Shown here piece after piece: positions 55,920 to 64,000 of a stretch of DNA of 64,000 nt. This DNA comes from Haloechinothrix sp033042135. Lineage in GTDB: Bacteria > Actinomycetota > Actinomycetes > Mycobacteriales > Pseudonocardiaceae. The translations under genes and the position numbers were made by a program. Position 1 is the stretch's first letter. Each line of letters starts with the position of its first letter. The notes under the pieces were generated by a model, which made no database searches, was not told the origin of the DNA, and worked only from the letters and a program-made list of their open reading frames with translations. The stretch covers positions 62,001 to 126,000 of the forward strand of contig NZ_WBXM01000003.1 of assembly GCF_033042135.1 (NCBI RefSeq), written 5' to 3'.

Positions 55920-56447
55920 TTAGTCGTGCTGCCGCGACCCTCGTGACGTGCGTCCACCCGGTTGCGGTAGCACGCCGATGCCGGGCAGCACCTCGAACAC
56001 GAGCTGGGTTTCGGTGTGCCGGACACTGGGGTGCACGGTGAGGTGTTCCAGGACGAGGTCGCGCAGTTCCCCCGGAGACTCGACGGCCACGTGCAGCAGG
56101 TAGTCGTCCTCCCCGGCGACGTGGAACGCGGTCAGCACTCCGGGGATCTTGGCCAGCCGCGCATGGAACCGGAGGACGTCGTCTCGTTTGTGGCTGCCAA
56201 GGCGTACCTTGATGACCGCCTGGATCGGCAGCCCCAACGCGGTCAGGTTGAACCGGGCGTAGAACCCGCTGATGACGCCGGACTCGCGTAGCGCCCGTAC
56301 GCGGTGCATGCACGTCGATTCGGCGACCCCCACGCGCGCGGCGAGTGCGGCGTTGGTTATCCGCCCGTCAGCGGCGAGCTCTGCCAGGATGGCCAGGTCG
56401 GTGCCATCCAGGCCAGCGGTGGATGTCCGTGGATTCTTCGACGTCAT
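55920..56447 (-). CDS. Lrp/AsnC-family transcriptional regulator
   Basis: The 175-residue protein has the N-terminal HTH LDGTDLAILAELAADGRI...NAALAARVGVAESTCMHRVRAL and a C-terminal RAM/AsnC ligand domain (AVIKVRLGSHKRDDVLRF, VLTAFHVAGEDDYLLHVAV). It is divergent from the PLP lyase gene with a 107-bp shared control region, so amino-acid-responsive control of that enzyme is the natural reading. The tail is basic and Gly/Arg rich. Targets beyond the neighbour are unknown. Confidence 0.92.
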   Translation of the reverse strand: MTSKNPRTSTAGLDGTDLAILAELAADGRITNAALAARVGVAESTCMHRVRALRESGVISGFYARFNLTALGLPIQAVIKVRLGSHKRDDVLRFHARLAKIPGVLTAFHVAGEDDYLLHVAVESPGELRDLVLEHLTVHPSVRHTETQLVFEVLPGIGVLPQPGGRTSRGSRQHD

Positions 56448-56554
56448 GGTCGCAGTACCGGCCTGCTAGCAGGAATCTTCATGTCTTACGGATTCTTGGT
56501 TAACTTTCTGCGGAACTTGGCCGCTGAAGCCGCGTCTTCTTGCAGTCTAACGAT

Positions 56555-57766
56555 ATGGCTGGCGACCCCTCCTTCACGTTCGACACGATGGCCGTGCACG
56601 CCGGGCGGGATGACCTCACCGCCCTGGGGGTGCACGCGTTACCGATCGACTTGTCCTCGACGAACCCGTTGCCGGACATCGAGTCCGGCGGTGCGTCGTA
56701 CGAGTCGATGGCCACCGGCAGTCACCCGCAACCAGGCGGGGGCGCGGTGTACGCACGGTTGTGGAATCCGACCGTGGCGCGGTTCGAGTCCGGGCTGGCC
56801 CGGCTCGAACACGCCGACGAGGCGGTGGCGTTCTCTTCTGGTATGGCGGCGCTGACCGCTACTATCCTCGCGGCGAAGGCGGACCGCGGTGGCAACCACG
56901 TCGTCGCGGTCCGCCCTCTCTACGGCGGTACCGATCACTTGCTTGGCTCCGGTCTGCTCGGCGTCGACGTCACCTACTGCGATCCGGACGAGGTGGCTGC
57001 GGCGATCCGCAGGCACACGTGTCTGGTGATGCTGGAGACGCCTGCGAACCCGACGCTGGAGCTGGCCGATATCGCTGCGGTCGTCGACGCGGCGGGCGAG
57101 GTTCCGGTGCTGGTGGACAACACCTTCGCCACTCCGGTGTTGCAGAATCCGCTGCTGCTGGGTGCGACCGTGGTGCTGCACAGCGCCACCAAGTACCTCG
57201 GCGGTCACGGCGACGTCGTCGGCGGTGTCGTCGCGACGGACACGCACTGGGCGGCGGCGCTGCGCCGGGTGCGGGCGGTCACCGGTGGGTTGCTGCACCC
57301 GCTGGCCGCCTACCTGCTGCATCGCGGGTTGACCACCCTGCCCACCCGGGTCAGGGCGCAGCAGGACACCGCGCAGAAGCTGGCGTGCCGACTCGAGCGG
57401 CAACCCGGCGTCCGAGACGTGTACTACCCGGGTGTCGGCGAGCACGACCCGGCAGGCCTGGTCGGGCGGCAGATGCGTGGTTCCGGCGCGATGATCGCCC
57501 TGCGGCTGGCAGGTGGCTACCAACATGCGATGCGGGTCACCGACCGCGTGCGGCTGTTCACCCATGCCGTGTCGCTCGGCGGGGTCGACTCCCTCATCCA
57601 GCACCCCGCCGCCCTGACCCACCGTCCCGTCCCGCCCGAGGCCCGCCCGGACGGCGACATCGTGCGACTGTCCATCGGGTTGGAGGACGTCGACGACCTC
57701 CACGCCGACCTCATCCAAGCCCTGGACGGTGGGGAGTACGGAGAGAACAGCGGCGCGTGGTGGTGA
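56555..57766 (+). CDS. methionine gamma-lyase / cystathionine gamma-lyase-like PLP enzyme
   Basis: The 403-residue enzyme has the Cys/Met-metabolism PLP fold: TMAVHAGRDD, YARLWNPTVARFESGLARLE, FSSGMAALTATI, the PLP-Asp in VLVDNTFATP and the Schiff-base Lys in HSATKYLGGHGDVVGG. The C-terminal SLGGVDSLIQHPAALTH is family-typical. Family members split C-S bonds of methionine or cystathionine, or add sulfide to acylated homoserine, and the substrate is not fixed by these motifs. Divergent pairing with an Lrp regulator favours an amino-acid-degrading gamma-lyase. ATG 56555 is preferred over the upstream TTG. Confidence 0.9.
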   Translation: MAGDPSFTFDTMAVHAGRDDLTALGVHALPIDLSSTNPLPDIESGGASYESMATGSHPQPGGGAVYARLWNPTVARFESGLARLEHADEAVAFSSGMAALTATILAAKADRGGNHVVAVRPLYGGTDHLLGSGLLGVDVTYCDPDEVAAAIRRHTCLVMLETPANPTLELADIAAVVDAAGEVPVLVDNTFATPVLQNPLLLGATVVLHSATKYLGGHGDVVGGVVATDTHWAAALRRVRAVTGGLLHPLAAYLLHRGLTTLPTRVRAQQDTAQKLACRLERQPGVRDVYYPGVGEHDPAGLVGRQMRGSGAMIALRLAGGYQHAMRVTDRVRLFTHAVSLGGVDSLIQHPAALTHRPVPPEARPDGDIVRLSIGLEDVDDLHADLIQALDGGEYGENSGAWW

Positions 57767-58099
57767 ACAGGATCCGGGAAGGTAACTCGGTCAATCGCCC
57801 CCACCCACCCCGCCTCCGCCGCCACCACCGGTGTCGCCGCCGCTGAGGAGGCCGCCGCCGCACGGTGGCGAGTTCCTCGGTACTGCGGCAGGGCTGCTCG
57901 ACATGCGTCTCATCCGCCGGCGGCATTGTCGAGCTGGCGGAGGCGGGACACAGCGGTGTCGGTGGCCCAGGCGCCGTTGGCGTCGATCCGGGCTGCTCCG
58001 TCCGGGCCGCGACAGCGAGGATCACCAACGCTCGTATGTCCATTGGGGATCGGCTTGCTGACAGGCAAAGGAGCAACTCGTCGAGTCGGGGAATAACGT
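57767..58099 (-). pseudogene. 333-bp region with possible remnant of a Gly-rich membrane protein
   Basis: No intact gene is supported. On the minus strand, different frames carry protein-like pieces in order: DIRALVILAVAAR, then DANGAWATDTAVSRLRQLDNAAGG, then a Gly-run tail CGGGLLSGGDTGGGGGGG. A long Gly run at the end is typical of actinobacterial TIGR04222-type membrane proteins. Frame changes between the pieces suggest decay. This may also be chance in GC-rich DNA. Confidence 0.25.
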
Positions 58100-58972
58100 C
58101 TAGGCCGTCTCGGTGTGCTCGGTCAGCGCGTCCACGACGAGGTCCCAGGTATGCGGCGGAGGCAACTGGTGGCCGACATCGTCGAGCTCGATCAGCCGCG
58201 CGCCGGGGATAGCGTCGACGAGCGCCTTCCCGTGGGCGGGCGGGAACATCGGATCGGCCGTGCCGTGCAACACCAGCGTCGGAATCCCGTCGAGATGACT
58301 CAGTCTTGGCCGGGCATCGGCGGACGTCGGGTCCTCGAGAACGAAGTGGTTGATCATGCTGGCTGCCATGTTGTCGCTGCGATCGAATACCCGGCCCGCG
58401 AGGGCTCGCAGGCGGGCCTCGTCGAAGTTTCCCGGCCCCGCGTAGGGGCGTTCACCCTCGACGATGTAGTCGATGATGGCGTCGCGGTCATTCCAATCGG
58501 GCTGGATTCCCTCCTCGGCGAACGTTGCTCGTATCTCCGGGGTCGGCCCTGGTAGGCCTTCGATGCCAGGGTCGATGGGGCTGGTGGAGATCAGCGTCAG
58601 CGTTGCTATGCGTTCGCGGTAGTCAAGCGCCAGGAGTTGCGCGGTACCGCCACCCATGGACAGTCCGACGACGTGGGCGCGGCCGATGTGCAGCGCGTCC
58701 AGCACCGCGACCGCGTCGGTGACCAAGTCGTACGCGCCGTACCCAGGGGATCCCGCCGGGTAGGTCGTCGAACGCCCAGTGTCGCGCTGGTCGTAGCGGA
58801 TCACCAGCCGGCCGCGGTCTGCGAGCCTGCGGCACAGTTCGTCATCCCACCAATCCATGGACCACGTCGCCCCAGCGATGAGCAGCAGCGCCGGATCCTC
58901 GCGGTCACCGATTGTCTCGACGCACAGCTGAGCGTTGTCCGCGACTCGGACCTTGGTCGTCGCACCGGTCAT
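58100..58972 (-). CDS. alpha/beta-hydrolase
   Basis: The 290-residue protein has the hydrolase core: LLIAGATWSMDWWDDELC (oxyanion loop), RYDQRDTGRST, the nucleophile elbow GLSMGGGTAQLLAL with the catalytic Ser, an acid in HGTADPMFP and the His in DDVGHQLPPP. It resembles aclacinomycin-methylesterase-like and other small-ester hydrolases. AGGAGG precedes the ATG at 58970-58972, which settles the start. It is a single gene with no visible pathway partners. Confidence 0.9.
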   Translation of the reverse strand: MTGATTKVRVADNAQLCVETIGDREDPALLLIAGATWSMDWWDDELCRRLADRGRLVIRYDQRDTGRSTTYPAGSPGYGAYDLVTDAVAVLDALHIGRAHVVGLSMGGGTAQLLALDYRERIATLTLISTSPIDPGIEGLPGPTPEIRATFAEEGIQPDWNDRDAIIDYIVEGERPYAGPGNFDEARLRALAGRVFDRSDNMAASMINHFVLEDPTSADARPRLSHLDGIPTLVLHGTADPMFPPAHGKALVDAIPGARLIELDDVGHQLPPPHTWDLVVDALTEHTETA

Positions 58973-59493
58973 GACAGAGCCTCCTATCAAGCTGTCGTTA
59001 GAAGATTCGACCACGACCAGGCCCAGAATTCGTCGATGCTGTCGCGCCCGACTTCCGGCGGTGTACGCAATGGTTCCCCCGGCGAGGCACCTGCGCCTAT
59101 GTCCTAGTCATCTGGGCTGCGTCCTGCCCCTTGATGTCACGAACCAACCGATCGCAGCCCACACCGCCGACACAGGCTGCGACGATGTCGCGATGATTCG
59201 CGTCGGCGTCTTTCGGCAGTGAACTCAGCCACGTCAGTGTCTCATCGTATTCGGTCATGGTGAACACCCGCACCGGGCACGGCATCCGTACACCGATGCG
59301 ACGCGTCGACTCTCGTAGCCAATCCCGGTCGCTGCCGACGGCGCAGCCGTCCAACAGCGGCAGATACCGGAGCCCGAGCCCTGACCTGCGCGGACCATCC
59401 GTGTGGCGTCACCATGTCCATGTCGGCGCTGGAACACGTGGGCATCAGTGGTCGTCGAACAGTCCCGATGCAGGCCGCTGACCTGTGTATCGG
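58973..59493. other. 521-bp region upstream of tRNA-Arg with a weak ORF
   Basis: No confident gene is present. A minus-strand frame at 59097-59354 reads like protein (MTEYDETLTWLSSLPKDADA, HRDIVAACVGGVGCDRLVRD). It has no ribosome site and is open back to a stop without an ATG, so it could be the C-terminal remnant of a lost gene. Its position beside a tRNA gene is a common spot for integrated elements, but no integrase or attachment repeat was found. Confidence 0.35.
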
Positions 59494-59567
59494 TGCCCCC
59501 GGCAGGACTCGAACCTGCGACCTAGAGATTAGAAGGCTCTTGCTCTATCCAGCTGAGCTACGAGGGC
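59494..59567 (-). tRNA. tRNA-Arg (anticodon TCT)
   Basis: On the minus strand the 74-nt cloverleaf begins GCCCTCG and ends CGGGGGC plus discriminator A, giving a 7-bp acceptor stem with one T-G pair. The D arm is GCTC...GAGC, the anticodon loop CTTCTAA has anticodon TCT, and the T arm is GCAGG TTCGAAT CCTGC. The anticodon stem AGAGC/TCTCT has a C-T mismatch at its base. CCA is not encoded. It reads AGA codons, which are rare in this GC-rich genome. Confidence 0.95.
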
Positions 59568-59727
59568 ATGCGGCACGGTCTTGGCCGTACCCAACGGTAT
59601 TTTAACGTTCGGTATCTGTGTGATCGTCTTACGCCGGGGTCGGTGTTAACAACGGCCGTGTCGCTCCGGCCTTGTGGCCTGGCGGGGTGGGCGGTTCGAT
59701 GCGCAGCGCGTGGAAGGGAGCTCGGAG

Positions 59728-60345
59728 ATGAGTCGGTGGGCTGACCTGCCGGGTGCGGCGCGCGGGCAGCGCTACGCTGCCCGGTTCGACGAGCTGGCCG
59801 CCTCCGGCGTCGACGTGCACGGCGAGGCACGGTTCTGCGCGGCGCTGCTCCCCGAGGGCGGGCGGGTGCTCGACGCCGGCTGCGGTACGGGACGGGTCGC
59901 GATCTGGCTGGCCGGTCAGGGCTATGACTGCGTCGGCGTGGACGTCGATGAGGAGATGCTGGCCGAGGCCGAGCGGGCGGCCCCGGGAATCCCGTGGGTG
60001 CGTGCCGATCTGGCCACCATCGACCTTGCTGCCCACGGCCACGACGAGCCGTTCGACCTGGTGGTGGCAGCGGGCAACGTGATCCCGTTGCTCGCGCAGG
60101 GCACCGAACGTATTGCGGTGCATCGGCTGTCCGAGCTGCTGCGCCCCGGAGGCTTGCTCGTGGCCGGGTTCGGGCTGGACGCCGTCCACCTGCCGCTACC
60201 AGAGGCGACCGTGAGCCTGAGCGACTACGACACCTGGTGCGCCGAAGTGGGCCTTCGGCTGCGGGAGCGTTACGCCACCTGGGACGGCGACCCGTACGAG
60301 GACGGTGGCTACGCCGTCAGCGTGCACCAGGCCGAGGGTGCGTGA
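59728..60345 (+). CDS. class I SAM-dependent methyltransferase
   Basis: The 205-residue protein has motif I RVLDAGCGTGRVAIWLAGQG, the acidic ligand in CVGVDVDEEMLAEAERA, PFDLVVAAGNVIPLL and LRPGGLLVAGFGLD. It is a compact Methyltransf_25-type enzyme with no N-terminal extension. The ATG at 59728 follows GGGAG. It stands alone between the tRNA and the acyl-CoA ligase. The substrate is not predictable. Confidence 0.88.
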   Translation: MSRWADLPGAARGQRYAARFDELAASGVDVHGEARFCAALLPEGGRVLDAGCGTGRVAIWLAGQGYDCVGVDVDEEMLAEAERAAPGIPWVRADLATIDLAAHGHDEPFDLVVAAGNVIPLLAQGTERIAVHRLSELLRPGGLLVAGFGLDAVHLPLPEATVSLSDYDTWCAEVGLRLRERYATWDGDPYEDGGYAVSVHQAEGA

Positions 60346-60564
60346 CCCGTTGCGCGCCGGTGACCCCGGTGCGCGAGCGGCATCCGCTCGGGGCCTGGTC
60401 GCGACCGTTGGCACGCCAAGGGCGACCGGATGCGAATCCCGCGCTGCACCGGGTGGGTGGCACGCCCGCGTGGCACTGGCGCGTCGAGCGGCCCGCGCAG
60501 TAGCGTTCTGCGGCACGAAGCCGCAGCAGTCGGCCTACCGAGCCGGACACCGCAGGAGGCCAGC

Positions 60565-62100
60565 ATGTTCGTGCCGTTCAGCACCAGGGACTTCCTCGAC
60601 CGGGCCGAGACCGTGTACGGCGAGCGCACCGGGCTCGTCGACGAGCCGGACCAGCCAGCCGAGCCGCTCGGCACGCTGACCTACCGCCGCCTCGGCGAGT
60701 ACGCCCGCGCCCAGGCGGCTGGGCTCGACGCGCTCGGCATTGGCCTCGGCGAGCGGGTGGCCGTAGTCTCTCACAACAGCGCCCGGCTGCTGACCTCGTT
60801 CTTCGGTGTCTGCAACTACGGCAGGATCCTGGTGCCGATCAACTTCCGGCTCACCACCGAGGAGATCCGCTACATCGTGGAACACAGCGACGCCAGCGCT
60901 CTGCTGGTGGACCCCGAGCTGGCGGATGCGCTCGGCGATGTCCCAGCGCCCCGCCGGTTCGTGCTGGGCAGCGACAGTGACGCGCAGCTGTACCGGTTCG
61001 ACACCGAACCAGCCGCGTGGCAGCCGGACGAGAACGCCATCGCGACGATCAACTACACCAGCGGCACCACCGCCCGCCCCAAGGGCGTGCAGCTGACCCA
61101 CCGCAGCATCTGGGTAAACGCCACCACGTTCGCGCTGCACGCCGGGGTCAGCGACCGCGACGTCTACCTGCACACGCTGCCGATGTTCCACTGCAACGGC
61201 TGGGGCATGCCGTATGCCATGGCGGCCATGGGGGTTCCCCAGATCGTGCTTCGCAAGATCGACGGCACCGAGATCCTGCGCCGTATCGAGCGTCACGGCG
61301 TCACCGTGCTGTGCGCCGCACCCGCCGTGGTCAACGCGGTCCTGGATGCCGCGAAGAACTGGGACGGCGAGATCCCCGGCAGGGACCGGGTGCGGGTGAT
61401 CGTGGCCGGGGCACCACCACCCACCAAGACGATCGCGAGGGTGGAATCGGAACTCGGCTGGGAGTTCGTCCAGATCTACGGACTCACCGAGACCTCACCG
61501 CTGCTGACGATCAACCGTTCCCGCGCCGAGTGGGACGGGCTGTCCACCGAGGAGCGCGCGGCAAAGCTCGGCAGGGCGGGCGCGCCCGCCCTGGGCGTGA
61601 CCCTGAGCACCTCCGATTCCGGCGAGGTGCTGGCCCGCTCCAACGTCGTGCTCGACGGGTACTGGCGCCAGCCGGAAGCCACCGCGGAGGTACTCGACGA
61701 GGACTGGTTCCACACCGGCGACGGTGGCACCCTCGATGACGAGGGATACCTCACCATCAGCGACCGCAAGAAAGACGTGATCATCTCCGGTGGCGAGAAC
61801 GTCTCGTCGATCGAGGTGGAAGACACCTTGTTCAGCCACCCCGCGGTCGCGGAGGTCGCGGTGATCGGTGTGCCCGACGAGAAGTGGGGCGAGACGATCA
61901 AGGCGCTCGTGGTGCTCGAACCCGGCGCCGAGACCACCGAGACCGAGCTGATCCGGCACTGCAAGGAACGCATAGCCGGGTACAAGGCCCCCACCTCGGT
62001 GGAGTTCCGGGCCGAGCTCGCCCGCACAGCCACCGGCAAGCTCCAGAAGTTCAAGCTGCGCGAGCCCTACTGGCAGGGCAGGCAACGCCGGGTCGGCTGA
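60565..62100 (+). CDS. fatty-acid--CoA ligase-like AMP-binding enzyme
   Basis: The 511-residue ANL-superfamily enzyme has the P-loop motif TSGTTARPKGVQLTHRS, the adenine/aryl motif YGLTETSP, WFHTGDGGTLDDEGYLTISDRKKD and the C-terminal catalytic Lys region (TATGKLQKFKLRE). It activates a carboxylic acid as an acyl-AMP and transfers it to CoA. It resembles medium- or long-chain FadD-like ligases. ATG 60565 follows GGAGGCC and is chosen over the longer open frame. A hairpin terminator follows, so it is probably monocistronic. Confidence 0.9.
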   Translation: MFVPFSTRDFLDRAETVYGERTGLVDEPDQPAEPLGTLTYRRLGEYARAQAAGLDALGIGLGERVAVVSHNSARLLTSFFGVCNYGRILVPINFRLTTEEIRYIVEHSDASALLVDPELADALGDVPAPRRFVLGSDSDAQLYRFDTEPAAWQPDENAIATINYTSGTTARPKGVQLTHRSIWVNATTFALHAGVSDRDVYLHTLPMFHCNGWGMPYAMAAMGVPQIVLRKIDGTEILRRIERHGVTVLCAAPAVVNAVLDAAKNWDGEIPGRDRVRVIVAGAPPPTKTIARVESELGWEFVQIYGLTETSPLLTINRSRAEWDGLSTEERAAKLGRAGAPALGVTLSTSDSGEVLARSNVVLDGYWRQPEATAEVLDEDWFHTGDGGTLDDEGYLTISDRKKDVIISGGENVSSIEVEDTLFSHPAVAEVAVIGVPDEKWGETIKALVVLEPGAETTETELIRHCKERIAGYKAPTSVEFRAELARTATGKLQKFKLREPYWQGRQRRVG

Positions 62101-62161
62101 CCGCCGCGCGGCAAAGCTCGGCGGGTCGCGGAGGTGCCAGCCGTGGCGTGACGCGGCACAA

Positions 62162-62188
62162 TCGCCTCCCACCCGCCGTGGGAGGCGA
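62162..62188 (+). terminator. terminator after the acyl-CoA ligase gene
   Basis: TCGCCTCCCAC (62162-62172) and GTGGGAGGCGA (62178-62188) form a perfect 11-bp stem with a CCGCC loop, between the ligase and the next start. Confidence 0.65.
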
Positions 62189-62214
62189 CACCGAACGCGT
62201 CTACGCTGCGGGAC

Positions 62215-64000
62215 GTGCCCTCCGAGCAGCAGCGACAGATCGAGCACACCGTCACGGCAGCGCGCAGGCCGTCGAGCGCGCTGCCGCTGATCGCGCTGGC
62301 CACGGTGCTGGCCACCCTGGCTGCCATCGGTCTTGCCGCACTCGCGGGCGTGGCCGGTTACGCCGTCGCCGGGATCGAGGGGCCAGGCGCGGTGACCGGC
62401 TACGGCGTCATCGTCACGCGGCTGCTGGCCACGATCGCCGCGGTCGTGTGTATCGGTTCGCTGCTGCTGGCGACGTTCCTCGTGCCGCCGCAGCGGAACT
62501 GGACCGTCTCCGCCGACGGCTACGCGGCGCTGCGTACCGCCGGTGTCGCGGCGTGGCTGTGGTTCACCACCGCGATCGCGGCCACCCTGTTCTCGGCCGC
62601 CGACGGCGGTGGCCGCCCGGTGCAGGAGGTGCTGGACGTCACCGTCCTCGTCGGTCTGGTCGACGCCGTCGAGCAGCCGAAGGCGTGGCTGGTGACCGCC
62701 GCTATCGCGCTGGTCGTCGCGGCTGGCTGCCGGATGGTGCTGTCGTGGCAGTGGACCGCGCTGCTGTTCGGCTTCTCCGTCGCTGGCCTGCTGCCGGTGG
62801 CGTTCACCGGGCATTCGGCTACCGGCGGTGCCCATGATCTGGCGACCGACAGCCTGGTGCTGCACATCGTCCCCGCCGCCCTCTGGGTGGGTGGGCTGGT
62901 CGCGCTGGTCGCGCTCGGGTGGCGTCGCAGCCCGCACATCGGACTGGCGGCGCGGCGCTTCTCCCGCGTGGCGCTGGCCTGCTGGATCGCGATGGCGATA
63001 TCGGGCACGATCAACGCGCTCGTCCGCATCGGCCCGGCCGACCTGCTGGACACCGAGTACGGGCTGCTGCTGCTCGCCAAGATCATCGCGTTGGTCATGC
63101 TGGGGGTGCTCGGCCAGCAGCAGCGCAGCCGCGGCGTCCGCGCGGTATCCGAGCGAGGCGACCAGCGTTCGCTGCTGCAGCTCGGCGCCATCGAAGTGCT
63201 CATCATGTTCGCCACGCTCGGCGTGTCGACCACGCTGTCGCGCACGCCGTACCCGGCGCAGGGCACCGCCGAACCGGGTACTGCCGAGGTACTCATCGGC
63301 TACGAGCTGGACGGACCGCCGACCGCGGCTCGGCTGCTGTTCGACTGGCGCCCCGACCTGATCTACGGCACCCTCGCCATCGCGCTGGCCGTGCTTTACC
63401 TGCTCGGTGTTCGCAAGCTGCGGCAGCGGGGTGACGCCTGGCCGGTGGGACGGACGGTGGCGTGGCTCGCGGGCTGCGCGTCGATCCTCATCGCCACCTC
63501 CTCGGGCATCGGGCGCTACGCACCCGCCATGTTCAGCGTGCACATGGGTCTGCACATGCTGCTGTCGATGGTGGCCCCGGTGCTGCTGGTACTCGGCGGC
63601 GCCGTGACCCTCGCGCTGCGGGCGATGCGCCCCGCCGGTCGCTCGCGGCCACCGGGCCCGCGCGAGTGGCTGCACGCGCTTGTGGAGTCCCGGCTGTCGC
63701 GGGTGCTCACCCAGCCGATCGTGGCTCTGTCGCTGTTCGTCGGTTCGTTCTTCCTGCTCTACTTCTCGGGCCTGTTCGACGTCGCGCTCAACCACCACTG
63801 GGCGCACGTGGCGATGAACGCACACTTCCTGTTGGTCGGCTACGTGTTCTTCTGGCCACTGATCGGTGTGGACCCGGCGCCCAAGCGGCTACCCCCGATC
63901 GGCAGGGTCGGCCTGATGTTCGTGTCGGTGCCGTTCCACGCGTTTTTCGGCGTGATCCTAATGAACTCCGCCACCGTCATCGGTCGCGAGTTCTACACCA
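62215..64000 (+). CDS. CopD-CtaG fusion membrane protein (cut by window edge)
   Basis: The frame opens with GTG 62215 and stays open to the window end, about 595 residues. After a short hydrophilic start there are many hydrophobic segments. The first half (HSATGGAHDLATDSLVLHIVPAALWVGGLVAL) matches the CopD copper-resistance domain with its conserved His residues. The second half (SVHMGLHMLLSMVAPVLLVLGG, LNHHWAHVAMNAHFLLVGYVFFWPLIG) matches the caa3-type CtaG cytochrome-oxidase assembly domain. The fusion is common in actinobacteria and is thought to handle copper for oxidase assembly. The C-terminus is missing. Confidence 0.88.
   Translation, partial: MPSEQQRQIEHTVTAARRPSSALPLIALATVLATLAAIGLAALAGVAGYAVAGIEGPGAVTGYGVIVTRLLATIAAVVCIGSLLLATFLVPPQRNWTVSADGYAALRTAGVAAWLWFTTAIAATLFSAADGGGRPVQEVLDVTVLVGLVDAVEQPKAWLVTAAIALVVAAGCRMVLSWQWTALLFGFSVAGLLPVAFTGHSATGGAHDLATDSLVLHIVPAALWVGGLVALVALGWRRSPHIGLAARRFSRVALACWIAMAISGTINALVRIGPADLLDTEYGLLLLAKIIALVMLGVLGQQQRSRGVRAVSERGDQRSLLQLGAIEVLIMFATLGVSTTLSRTPYPAQGTAEPGTAEVLIGYELDGPPTAARLLFDWRPDLIYGTLAIALAVLYLLGVRKLRQRGDAWPVGRTVAWLAGCASILIATSSGIGRYAPAMFSVHMGLHMLLSMVAPVLLVLGGAVTLALRAMRPAGRSRPPGPREWLHALVESRLSRVLTQPIVALSLFVGSFFLLYFSGLFDVALNHHWAHVAMNAHFLLVGYVFFWPLIGVDPAPKRLPPIGRVGLMFVSVPFHAFFGVILMNSATVIGREFYT

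Noticed and set aside
59494..59567. tRNA-Arg as an integration site of a mobile element
   Set aside because: No integrase, no direct repeat of the tRNA 3' end and no cargo-like genes were found on either side within the window.

Overview
The window is GC-rich DNA with codon use and gene content typical of an actinomycete. A family such as Pseudonocardiaceae is plausible, from the mix of B12-riboswitch-controlled nrdAB, a furA-katG pair, steroid/fatty-acid type beta-oxidation genes and several natural-product loci. No species is asserted. About 60 protein genes, one tRNA and no complete insertion sequence or CRISPR array can be supported. Both ends cut genes: an acyl-CoA dehydrogenase tail on the left and a CtaG/CopD-type membrane protein on the right.

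Layout: 1-4.4 kb carries a cobalamin riboswitch and class I ribonucleotide reductase nrdAB, whose R2 subunit has the class Ic (Mn/Fe type) residue pattern. A stand-alone ectA and a DUF1579-like gene follow. 5.8-11.2 kb is a compact class III lanthipeptide locus: a small protein, LanKC synthetase, a 33-residue precursor and a prolyl oligopeptidase. 11.3-17.4 kb has a membrane nucleotide cyclase with a Crp/Fnr regulator, a spermidine-synthase-like protein, and a CmtR-like sensor with a P-type ATPase. 17.6-20.2 kb has a BNR-repeat/MoaD pair, a hemerythrin protein and two small proteins.

20.3-25.1 kb (minus strand) is a five-gene beta-oxidation operon. 25.3-31.4 kb (minus strand) is a five-gene fatty-acid/polyketide-like operon (ACP, KS, KR, a thioesterase-KS fusion, acyl-CoA oxidase) closed by an 18-bp perfect hairpin. 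33.4-47.3 kb is a long, translationally coupled operon that starts with a 37-codon acidic peptide ending Ile-Ser-Trp and continues with a TPR protein, TldD/TldE, flavin reductase, two methyltransferases, epimerase, aminotransferase, exporter, a signal-less solute-binding protein and SDR. I read it as an undescribed RiPP (or carrier-peptide) cluster.

47.7-51.7 kb (minus strand) is a coupled three-gene module: an NrtR-like Nudix regulator with its own inverted-repeat operator, a nucleoside-phosphorylase-fold protein and a multi-TM protein. The last two share a short GIQA..V..STV motif resembling bacterial amyloid signalling motifs, so this is a candidate immunity/conflict system. 51.8-64 kb is mostly housekeeping: furA-katG, a thioesterase, an Lrp regulator divergent from a methionine-gamma-lyase-like enzyme, an alpha/beta hydrolase, tRNA-Arg(TCT), a methyltransferase, an acyl-CoA ligase and CtaG/CopD.
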